Assembly (NCBI GenBank): GCA_017543645.1
Contig: JAFYFR010000075.1
Span: forward strand, 1 to 5,256
From: Bacteroidales bacterium
Lineage (GTDB): Bacteria; Bacteroidota; Bacteroidia; Bacteroidales; UBA3824
DNA: 5,256 nucleotides
Reading direction: 5' to 3'
This document shows, one piece after another, positions 1 to 5,256 of the stretch. Position numbers and translations under genes: made by a program. Below the pieces are notes generated by a model. That model was not told where the DNA came from. It was given only the letters and a program-made list of their open reading frames with translations, and did not search any database. Numbering within the stretch: the first letter of the stretch is position 1; the number at the start of each line of letters is the position of its first letter.

Positions 1-302
1 GTCTCGGCAAATTGCTCAACACCATCAAACAGATTCAGCATCGTCTCAACCCTGAACTCCAAATCGAAGGATTCTTGCTCACAATGTACGACAGCCGTAC
101 ACGCCTCTGCAACCAAGTGGTAGAAGAAGTTCGTCAGCATTTCCAAGATATGGTGTTCAAAACATTAATACTCAGAAATGTACGTTTGAGCGAGGCTCCA
201 AGTTACGGCAAACCCGTTATCCAATACGACGCCAACTCAAACGGCGCTGTCAACTATCTCAACCTTGCAAAAGAGATTTTGGAAAACAACAAAGCGGAAT
301 AA
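1..302 (+). CDS. parA: ParA/Soj chromosome-partitioning ATPase, C-terminal part (5' end outside window)
   Basis: ParA is a deviant Walker-type ATPase that binds DNA non-specifically when ATP-bound and, with ParB, moves and positions replication origins. The frame is open from base 3 to a TAA at 300-302, giving the last 99 codons of a family usually about 250-260 residues long, so the P-loop and Walker B regions lie off the left edge. The first visible residues, LGKLLNTI, match the usual ParA context after the ATPase core. They are followed by [15 protein letters not shown] and the family signature [14 protein letters not shown] (bases 174-215), then the usual [10 protein letters not shown]-terminal helix. 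A TTG at base 12 is an internal leucine codon, not a real start. parB follows 51 nt downstream in the same direction, as expected for a parAB operon. One small deviation is a leucine just before [10 protein letters not shown], where many homologues have proline. Family assignment is firm; the chromosomal (Soj) rather than plasmid role is inferred from the core-gene neighbours. Confidence 0.95.
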   Translation, partial: LGKLLNTIKQIQHRLNPELQIEGFLLTMYDSRTRLCNQVVEEVRQHFQDMVFKTLILRNVRLSEAPSYGKPVIQYDANSNGAVNYLNLAKEILENNKAE

Positions 303-324
303 TAAACGCATCTTCAAACAATTG

Positions 325-333
325 ATAACTAAC
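325..333 (+). promoter_or_regulatory. ATAACTAAC leader element upstream of parB
   Basis: ATAACTAAC lies in the 51-nt gap between parA and parB and ends 20 nt before the parB ATG. The same 9-mer occurs before the transglycosylase gene, and its AACTAAC core occurs before the SGNH gene. Bacteroidota starts generally lack Shine-Dalgarno sequences and favour A-rich leaders, so this may be part of a translation-initiation leader. Function is inferred only from position and recurrence. Confidence 0.35.
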
Positions 334-353
334 AACTTAATATAGTCTGACAA

Positions 354-1301
354 ATGTCAAAACCATCAAGAGGATTAGGCAGAGGATTGGCGGGTCTCAT
401 CCAAGACAACTCCACAATCACCAACAAGCCAGAGGAAGTAATCAACACAGGCGACGTGGCCAATGTAGAAATCAACCTTATTGAGCCCAACCCAACGCAG
501 CCGCGTACCGATTTCGACGAAGAAAAACTTCAAGAACTGAGCGATTCTATCAAGACTTTGGGCATCATTCAGCCCATAACACTCAGAAAAACAGGCGATA
601 AGTACCAAATTATCTCTGGTGAGCGTCGTTACCGCGCCTCTAAGATGGCGGGATTAGACAAAATTCCGGCTTATATCACCGACGTGGACGACAGCACTAT
701 GCTGCAAATGGCTCTCGTGGAAAATATCCAACGTGAAGACCTCAACCCCATAGAAGTGGCGTTTACATACAACCGCCTTATCGACGAGTGCAAACTTACT
801 CAGGAAGACCTCAGCACACGTCTTGGCAAAGGCCGTAGCACCATTACTAACTCGCTACGCCTTTTGAAGCTGCCCGACGAAATGCAGGCGGCTCTCAAAA
901 ACAAGGTGGTAACAGTAGGACAGATTCGTCCGCTTATTAGTCTCGAAGACGCAGAGCAACAGAAAAACCTCTTTGAAAAGGTATTAGAATACAATCTTTC
1001 GGCACGTCAGGTAGAAGAACTAGTAAAAGACCCCGAAGGATACATAATCCGCTTTGCCGACAAACCTACTGAAGAGGGCAATACCGATGAAAATACCGAC
1101 GAAAAGAAAGTGATGGTAAAGGCTGTTCGCCCGAAACTCACCGACGAGCAGAAAAAACTCAAAAAATCTTTCACCAAGAAATTTGCCGTAAAAGTGGATT
1201 TGAAGGTTGACAGCAAAGGCACAAGCAAAATTATATTCAACCTCAAAACACCCGAAGACTACAACAAAATAGTAGACTTGCTCAGCAAAGTGGAAATTTA
1301 A
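354..1301 (+). CDS. parB: ParB/Spo0J chromosome-partitioning protein (CTP-dependent DNA clamp)
   Basis: ParB binds parS sites near the origin, closes as a CTP-dependent clamp that spreads on DNA, and stimulates ParA ATPase. The 315-residue length is normal. Visible parts, in order, are an N-terminal ParA-interaction segment RGLGRGLAGLI (residues 6-16), then the ParB/Srx CTPase domain (about 38-130). That domain carries the CTP-binding GERRYRA (89-95) and ENIQREDLNPIE (123-134). A helix-turn-helix and central domain follow (about 135-225), then a charged, low-complexity linker (about 236-260) with a short NTDE tandem repeat. A lysine-rich C-terminal dimerisation domain closes the protein (about 261-315). 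The ATG at 354 is chosen because it places the conserved LGRGL segment at the very N-terminus. There is no Shine-Dalgarno sequence (upstream tagtctgacaa). It lies 51 nt after parA and 7 nt before the DUF5683 gene. One oddity is that the usual GHARALL-type motif reads GQIRPLI (189-195). No parS site was found in the window. Confidence 0.97.
   Translation: MSKPSRGLGRGLAGLIQDNSTITNKPEEVINTGDVANVEINLIEPNPTQPRTDFDEEKLQELSDSIKTLGIIQPITLRKTGDKYQIISGERRYRASKMAGLDKIPAYITDVDDSTMLQMALVENIQREDLNPIEVAFTYNRLIDECKLTQEDLSTRLGKGRSTITNSLRLLKLPDEMQAALKNKVVTVGQIRPLISLEDAEQQKNLFEKVLEYNLSARQVEELVKDPEGYIIRFADKPTEEGNTDENTDEKKVMVKAVRPKLTDEQKKLKKSFTKKFAVKVDLKVDSKGTSKIIFNLKTPEDYNKIVDLLSKVEI
1080..1103 (+). repeat. Two-copy 12-nt tandem repeat inside parB linker
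   Basis: Two adjacent 12-nt units (1080-1091 and 1092-1103) differ at one base (T at 1088, C at 1100) and encode Asn-Thr-Asp-Glu twice (ParB residues 243-250). The change is synonymous (GAT/GAC). The repeat lies in the acidic, probably disordered linker between the DNA-binding and dimerisation domains. It is in frame, so copy-number change would only alter linker length. It most likely arose by slippage, and no function is implied. Confidence 0.8.
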
Positions 1302-1308
1302 CCTCGAA

Positions 1309-1995
1309 ATGATTAAGAGAGTCACGATTGTCATATTAACCGTTTTGATGTCGATTTCTATTGCCAACGCACAGAAAGACAGCACAAAGCACCACAAAAA
1401 GCACAAACAAGACACCGAAGTGCGCACAGCCGACGACAACAGCGAAATACGCGTTGCAACCGAAGGCAGCGACGAGTTTGTGCCCATCGACGACGCCGAC
1501 TTGCTTATCGACACCGTTGGACCTGTCACCAAAAACCCTAAACTTGCCGGATGGCTTTCATTTGCAGTGCCGGGCTTGGGACAAATCTACAACGGTCAAT
1601 ATTGGAAAGTTCCTTTGATTTATGGAGCTGCAGGTACACTACTCTATGTATCGCATTTTTACAACACGCGTTACAAGCAGATGGTAAACGAAGAGCATTA
1701 TTACCTATACTCCATTGGCAAAGACACCACTTGGTCGGGTATCCGACTCACAAACCTCGAAAACGAAGCCGACATAGTATATTATATGCGCAAATACCGT
1801 CGTTACAGAGACTTATGCTATGTAATGATGATGCTCACTTATTTTATGAACATATTTGACGCAGTGGTGGATGCACACCTTTACGACTTCAACATATCTG
1901 ACGACCTATCGCTGAGGATAGAGCCGTATAGTTCGATGCCGATTGTGGGTCTGTCAAAACCCGCTTTTGGAGTAAAGTTGTCACTAAAGTTCTGA
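1309..1995 (+). CDS. DUF5683 family membrane protein with signal peptide
   Basis: This is a 228-residue protein of unknown function that I recognise as the Bacteroidota DUF5683 family. It begins with a signal sequence (residues 1-21, cleavage likely after Ala-Asn-Ala, before Gln22). A hydrophilic stretch rich in His/Lys, then Asp/Glu, follows (about 23-68). The family core PGLGQIYNGQYWKVPLIYG (88-106) comes next, with hydrophobic segments at about 79-93 and 100-117. After that come a basic patch RKYRRYRDL (161-169), a third hydrophobic segment (about 170-186) and the conserved ending NIFDAVVDAHLYDFNIS (181-197). This predicts an envelope protein with two or three membrane-associated segments. 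The ATG at 1309 lies 7 nt after the parB stop and gives an intact signal peptide, so the start is well supported and translation is probably coupled to parB. The transglycosylase gene follows after 29 nt. A role in the envelope is inferred from location signals and neighbours; no catalytic motif is visible. Confidence 0.9.
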   Translation: MIKRVTIVILTVLMSISIANAQKDSTKHHKKHKQDTEVRTADDNSEIRVATEGSDEFVPIDDADLLIDTVGPVTKNPKLAGWLSFAVPGLGQIYNGQYWKVPLIYGAAGTLLYVSHFYNTRYKQMVNEEHYYLYSIGKDTTWSGIRLTNLENEADIVYYMRKYRRYRDLCYVMMMLTYFMNIFDAVVDAHLYDFNISDDLSLRIEPYSSMPIVGLSKPAFGVKLSLKF

Positions 1996-2001
1996 TAATT
2001 A

Positions 2002-2010
2002 ATAACTAAC
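2002..2010 (+). promoter_or_regulatory. ATAACTAAC leader element upstream of the transglycosylase gene
   Basis: This is an exact copy of the 9-mer before parB, placed in the 29-nt gap after the DUF5683 stop and ending 14 nt before the ATG at 2025. The following bases (ttgtttagaataat) are A/T-rich and carry no Shine-Dalgarno. It may be a translation leader; no matching -33/-7 Bacteroidota promoter with proper spacing was found around it. Confidence 0.35.
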
Positions 2011-2024
2011 TTGTTTAGAATAAT

Positions 2025-3644
2025 ATGCGAAAGATAGTACTCACATTATCAATCATTTGCGGAATAGCCGTCGCAGCCGAGGCGCAGATAGATTCCGTAT
2101 TCTACAACGGCAACAACGGTTTCGCCGAAAACGATGCTAACTCGCAAATCGACGAACAGACTCTCGTAAGCGAAAGTATCGACAGCCTATTTGCTCTCTA
2201 TTACATCAAAAATACCATCAACTCTAAAGAGATGGCAGAAGAGGTGGCTCACGCTGGCGGACCTGTATTCTATTCAGACTCAATCTATTCCGAAGGTCTG
2301 TCGAAAATCCCGACAACATTCCCACTCGTTTACAACCAAGACGTTAAAAGATGGATTGAGATGTACATCCGTCGTGGCAAATACCTGATTCCCTCGCTCT
2401 TGGGACTCAGCCAGTATTATTTCCCGATGATCGAACCCGTTCTCGACCAATACAATATTCCCCTCGAACTCAAATACTTAACCATAGTAGAATCGGCACT
2501 CAACCCACGTGCAGTATCCCGCACAGGTGCAACAGGACTTTGGCAATTTATGTACGGCACAGGCAAAATGTACGACCTGGAAGTTACCACACTCGTTGAC
2601 GAACGCCGCGACCCCGCAAAAGAGACCGTTGCAGCAGCACAGTTCTTGCGCGACCTTTACAACATCTACGGCGACTGGGCTCTCGTGATTGCAGCATACA
2701 ACTGCGGACCTGGCAACGTTAACCGCGCTATCAAACGCTCAGGCGGTCGCACCAATTTCTGGGAAATTTACCAATACCTTCCCAAAGAGACAAGAGGTTA
2801 CGTGCCTGCGTTCATAAGTGTCAACTACATAATGACATACTACAAAGAGCACGGCTACACTCCTGTTAAAGTTGAAATGCCAAGTTTCCACGACACTGTG
2901 ATGGTAACAAGCAAACTCCACTTCGGACAAGTGGAGGGCGTTCTCGGAGTTCCGATTGAACAGTTGCGCGAACTCAACCCGCAGTACAAAAAAGACATCA
3001 TCCCCGGCAACATCAAGGCAGCACCCTTGCGTCTGCCCGAAGATTACGCCACCAAATTCGTAGAGCAGGAAAAAGCCATCTACGCATACAAAGACTCAGT
3101 TTTCTTTGCCCCGAGCGTAAACTACGAACAGATAAGCCGTTCGGCATACGTTCCATCGTCGCGCAATAGTTACAGCTACGATCCAGAACCTTGCGACCCT
3201 TCAGTTCCCGCCGGTTCATCTAAATTGATTTACACCGTAAAATCGGGCGACACATTCGGATTTATTGCCAACTGGTACGATGTAAAACTTGCAAAACTTA
3301 AATGTTGGAACAATATTTCATCAAACAAACTCTCTATCGGACAAAAACTTACAGTATACGTTCCCACTAAGAAACTCAATACTTACAAGAACGTTGACAA
3401 TATGACCTTTGCGCAAAAACAAGCTATGAGCAGCAACAACATTGTATCGCAGAGCGCATCGAGCGGCAAACCCCTCGACAAAAACTACGAATACTACACC
3501 ATCCGCAAAGGCGATAACCTCAGCACCATCGCATCGCGCTATCCCGGCATTTCCGACAAAGACATTATGCAAATCAACGGATTCACTGCCAACGATGTAC
3601 GCCGTTTGCAAATTGGTCAAATTATAAAGATTAGGAAAAAATAG
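2025..3644 (+). CDS. mltD: MltD-like lytic transglycosylase with C-terminal LysM domains
   Basis: This enzyme should cleave the MurNAc-GlcNAc bond of peptidoglycan, leaving 1,6-anhydro-MurNAc ends, in the periplasm. The 539-residue protein begins with a signal peptide (residues 1-20, cleavage after Ala-Glu-Ala). It has no proper lipobox, because Cys12 is preceded by Ile and followed by more hydrophobic residues. E. coli MltD is a lipoprotein, so this one is probably soluble or peptidoglycan-bound instead. The SLT family 1 domain spans about 130-260. It has ELKYLTIVESALNP with catalytic Glu156 (codon at 2490-2492), then TGATGLWQFM (167-176), AYNCGPGNVNRAI (224-236) and the YLPKETRGYVP segment (251-261). 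A degenerate LysM-like stretch lies at about 299-337, LysM 1 at about 401-447 and LysM 2 at about 490-537. The linkers between them are Ser/Asn/Tyr-rich. Cys390 and Cys427 flank LysM 1 and could pair. The ATG at 2025 gives the signal peptide directly; its leader (tagaataat) has no Shine-Dalgarno. It is the last gene before the terminator at 3677-3709. The symbol is by domain architecture; orthology with E. coli mltD is not shown. Confidence 0.93.
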   Translation: MRKIVLTLSIICGIAVAAEAQIDSVFYNGNNGFAENDANSQIDEQTLVSESIDSLFALYYIKNTINSKEMAEEVAHAGGPVFYSDSIYSEGLSKIPTTFPLVYNQDVKRWIEMYIRRGKYLIPSLLGLSQYYFPMIEPVLDQYNIPLELKYLTIVESALNPRAVSRTGATGLWQFMYGTGKMYDLEVTTLVDERRDPAKETVAAAQFLRDLYNIYGDWALVIAAYNCGPGNVNRAIKRSGGRTNFWEIYQYLPKETRGYVPAFISVNYIMTYYKEHGYTPVKVEMPSFHDTVMVTSKLHFGQVEGVLGVPIEQLRELNPQYKKDIIPGNIKAAPLRLPEDYATKFVEQEKAIYAYKDSVFFAPSVNYEQISRSAYVPSSRNSYSYDPEPCDPSVPAGSSKLIYTVKSGDTFGFIANWYDVKLAKLKCWNNISSNKLSIGQKLTVYVPTKKLNTYKNVDNMTFAQKQAMSSNNIVSQSASSGKPLDKNYEYYTIRKGDNLSTIASRYPGISDKDIMQINGFTANDVRRLQIGQIIKIRKK

Positions 3645-3676
3645 TTTATATATTTTTCGTCAATCATTGTTATTAC

Positions 3677-3709
3677 AGGCGATTGGCATTGCTGCCGTCG
3701 CCTTTTTTT
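3677..3709 (+). terminator. Rho-independent terminator after the transglycosylase gene
   Basis: AGGCGA (3677-3682) pairs with TCGCCT (3698-3703). Inside it, GGCA (3685-3688) pairs with TGCC (3693-3696) around a TTGC loop (3689-3692), with a small internal mismatch/bulge (TT against G). Seven T residues follow (3703-3709). The hairpin begins 32 nt after the stop codon and ends 29 nt before the next start. It should end the parA-parB-DUF5683-transglycosylase transcript and separate it from the SGNH hydrolase gene. The structure was paired by eye; no folding energy was computed. Confidence 0.88.
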
Positions 3710-3714
3710 ACAAA

Positions 3715-3721
3715 AACTAAC
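3715..3721 (+). promoter_or_regulatory. AACTAAC leader element upstream of the SGNH hydrolase gene
   Basis: The 7-nt core AACTAAC occurs between the terminator T-run and the ATG at 3739, ending 17 nt before the start. It sits in an A-rich leader without a Shine-Dalgarno. If a transcript of the SGNH gene starts between the terminator and this element, it would lie in a very short 5' leader. Functional status is unproven. Confidence 0.3.
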
Positions 3722-3738
3722 TAAACCGCAGTCAAAAA

Positions 3739-5256
3739 ATGAAACCGTCATCAGTACTTGTATTCTTTATCGCAATATTGGCATCGTTATTGGCTGTTAT
3801 GCTGATTTTTCCAAAAGCCGGTGTTTCAGTTACCGACGACATCTCGCTCAATTTTCCCACCTTTACCGAATGGCTGGCAGAGACCAAAAGCCGTCCCGAC
3901 ACAGCCAAGACCATTTTGGACAATCTGGAGATTCCCGACGACGACGAGGACGACTCCGCTTTTGCAGTGGCAAGCGCCGACACGCTGCAATTGTCCGACA
4001 GCGTGGAGATTGACCCGAAACTCAAAGAATACGTACCACGCCCGATAGCCATCGACAGCATTCATCAGCCGCTGGAACTTCCCCCAAGCGGTCTGGCTTG
4101 CCTGGAAAACATTTTCGGAGCGTTGTCTGATGCCGAACAGTTGCAGTCGCTGGTGCGCATACTCCACTATGGCGACTCGCAAATCGAAACCGACCGAATA
4201 ACCGGCTATATGCGCTCAAAAATGCAGGCGCAGTTCGGCGGCTCAGGGCCTGGTTTAGTACCCGCAAAATCGCCTTACGACTACAAGTCGCCCATCCACA
4301 TCGTGAACTCTGGCGAATGGAAACGCTACACGATATTCCCAAAAATCGACACCACCATCACCCACTACCGCTACGGAGTACTGGCGTCGTTCTCGATGTT
4401 CGCACCGCCGCCCGTGCCCGAAAAGCCGAAAGAGCCCGACACCACTGTGGCAATGATTGGCGACAGCCTTCTCAAAGAGATTTTCCATCCCGAACCGCCC
4501 AAGGTGAAGGAAGTGCACAAAGGCTCGATAGATTTTGAGTTTAATTCCACCACTAAAGCCAGCATAAAGAATATCAAACAGATACGTATGTTTTACGGCA
4601 ACAACAAAGAGTCGTTTGCCGTAACGGTTCGCGACGGCGAGACAGTTTTGTATCAAGACAGCGTGGCACCTTCGTCGTATTATTCGATAAAAAAATGGAC
4701 ATTGTCGGGCGTACCTCAAAGCCTTGCGATGGATTTTTCGGGAACAGAAAGTCCAGAGATATACGCATTTGCAATGGACGGCAACAGCGGCGTGGCTTGC
4801 GACAATATTCCCTTGCGCGGATGCTCGGGCACTATCTTCACCAAGATGAACTCCGGTTTCTTGCAAAAGATGTACAACGACCTTCACGTTAAATGTGTGA
4901 TTCTGCAATTCGGCGGCAACACAATTCCCGTGCTAAAACCCGAAACCATAGGCAATTACGTTTCGTCGTTTATGGCTCAGGTAAGGTTGATAAAGAAAAT
5001 CTGCCCCGAAATGTCGATAATAATAGTTGGTCCTGCCGATATGAGCACCAAGGTAATGGACAACTACGAGACCTACGAAATAGTGCCCACACTTGTTGAC
5101 GCTATGCGTGAGGCAGCATTTAAAAACAATTGCGCATTCTGGGATATGTACAGCGCTATGGGCGGATGGAACTCAATGCCCGATTGGGTATTTCACGAAC
5201 CGCCGCTTGCCGAAAAAGACTTTACGCATTTTTCGCCGCAAGGTGCCAATGTTATA
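3739..5256 (+). CDS. SGNH/GDSL-family hydrolase, membrane-anchored (3' end outside window)
   Basis: This is a serine esterase or acyltransferase-fold protein; 506 codons are visible with no stop before the right edge. Residues about 5-24 form an N-terminal hydrophobic helix with one lysine before it and no lipobox, so it is probably an uncleaved anchor with a periplasmic body. A poorly conserved region with an acidic run (DDDEDD, 67-72) follows. Block I is RILHYGDSQIETDRI (140-154) with likely nucleophile Ser147, followed by FGGSGPGL. A beta-rich insert with proline-rich loops spans about 176-345. Then come a probable block II glycine in LRGCSG (359-364), block III LQFGGN with Asn394, and block V DFTHFSPQG with Asp494 and His497. 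All four catalytic elements are therefore present, and probably only a last helix is missing. The ATG at 3739 lies 29 nt after the terminator, and the A-rich leader lacks a Shine-Dalgarno. Similar Bacteroidota proteins often sit beside MBOAT O-acyltransferases (family knowledge), which suggests action on O-acyl groups of an envelope polymer. The substrate is unknown. Confidence 0.88.
   Translation, partial: MKPSSVLVFFIAILASLLAVMLIFPKAGVSVTDDISLNFPTFTEWLAETKSRPDTAKTILDNLEIPDDDEDDSAFAVASADTLQLSDSVEIDPKLKEYVPRPIAIDSIHQPLELPPSGLACLENIFGALSDAEQLQSLVRILHYGDSQIETDRITGYMRSKMQAQFGGSGPGLVPAKSPYDYKSPIHIVNSGEWKRYTIFPKIDTTITHYRYGVLASFSMFAPPPVPEKPKEPDTTVAMIGDSLLKEIFHPEPPKVKEVHKGSIDFEFNSTTKASIKNIKQIRMFYGNNKESFAVTVRDGETVLYQDSVAPSSYYSIKKWTLSGVPQSLAMDFSGTESPEIYAFAMDGNSGVACDNIPLRGCSGTIFTKMNSGFLQKMYNDLHVKCVILQFGGNTIPVLKPETIGNYVSSFMAQVRLIKKICPEMSIIIVGPADMSTKVMDNYETYEIVPTLVDAMREAAFKNNCAFWDMYSAMGGWNSMPDWVFHEPPLAEKDFTHFSPQGANVI

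Noticed and set aside
341..349. TATAGTCTG before parB as a -7 promoter element
   Set aside because: It needs an extra base to fit TAnnTTTG, and the nearest TTG (322-324) is too close, so it is not supported as a promoter.
1020..1532. Open frame of 170 codons on the - strand across the parB/DUF5683 junction
   Set aside because: It overlaps two well-supported genes, and its Phe/Ser-rich product is typical of antisense shadow of Lys/Glu-rich coding sequence.
1978..2014. TTG (1978-1980) plus TAACTTGT (2007-2014) as a promoter for the transglycosylase gene
   Set aside because: The spacing of 26 nt is too long and the -7 match is imperfect. The gene is better explained as part of the upstream operon.
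3649..3656. TATATTTT resembling the Bacteroidota -7 box (TAnnTTTG)
   Set aside because: The last base differs, there is no TTG at the proper upstream spacing, and any transcript would run straight into the terminator at 3677-3709.
3645..3738. Possible small RNA or riboswitch in the 94-nt gap before the SGNH gene
   Set aside because: The only stable structure seen is the terminator hairpin with its T-run. The rest is an A/T-rich leader with no further pairing.
4880..4895. A parS-like sequence (CTTCACGTTAAA core) within the SGNH gene
   Set aside because: It matches only about 10 of the 16 bases of the canonical palindrome, breaks the symmetry and lies in well-conserved coding sequence. No better parS match was seen in the window.
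4255..4908. Long open frame on the - strand (217 codons) opposite the SGNH gene
   Set aside because: The + strand frame carries all SGNH motifs continuously. The antisense product has no recognisable domain, is rich in Cys/His/Arg as expected for a reverse-complement shadow, and has no plausible start context.

Overview
The window looks like core chromosome from a member of the Bacteroidota, most likely Bacteroidales or close kin. The basis is a parA-parB-DUF5683-MltD gene order that I recall (not looked up) as common in that group. None of the four visible start codons has a purine-rich Shine-Dalgarno sequence; the leaders are A/T-rich instead. The envelope proteins have family features typical of the phylum, such as the DUF5683 PGLGQIYNG core and an SGNH hydrolase with a YGDSQIE block. 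All genes are on the + strand.

Layout: (1) 1-302, the C-terminal ~99 codons of a ParA/Soj chromosome-partition ATPase, cut by the left edge. (2) 354-1301, a full-length ParB/Spo0J CTPase. (3) 1309-1995, a small DUF5683 membrane protein starting 7 nt after parB. (4) 2025-3644, a secreted MltD-like lytic transglycosylase with two C-terminal LysM domains. (5) 3677-3709, a strong intrinsic terminator that closes this cluster. (6) 3739 to the right edge, an SGNH/GDSL hydrolase with an N-terminal membrane anchor. It is cut just after its catalytic DxxH motif, so probably only the final helix is missing.

How they may work together: ParA and ParB move and organise the replication origin, and the next two genes act in the envelope (a membrane protein and a peptidoglycan-cleaving enzyme). 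The tight spacing (51, 7 and 29 nt) and the single terminator after the transglycosylase suggest one transcription unit joining chromosome segregation to cell-wall remodelling. The SGNH hydrolase lies beyond the terminator and probably starts a different unit, possibly for O-acyl group transfer to or removal from an envelope polymer.

I found no mobile element, CRISPR array, RNA gene, defence system or clear new system. The points worth a second look are modest: an AACTAAC element at a similar distance before three of the four starts, an altered helix-turn-helix motif in ParB, and a second GDSL-like tag in a proline-rich loop of the SGNH protein.
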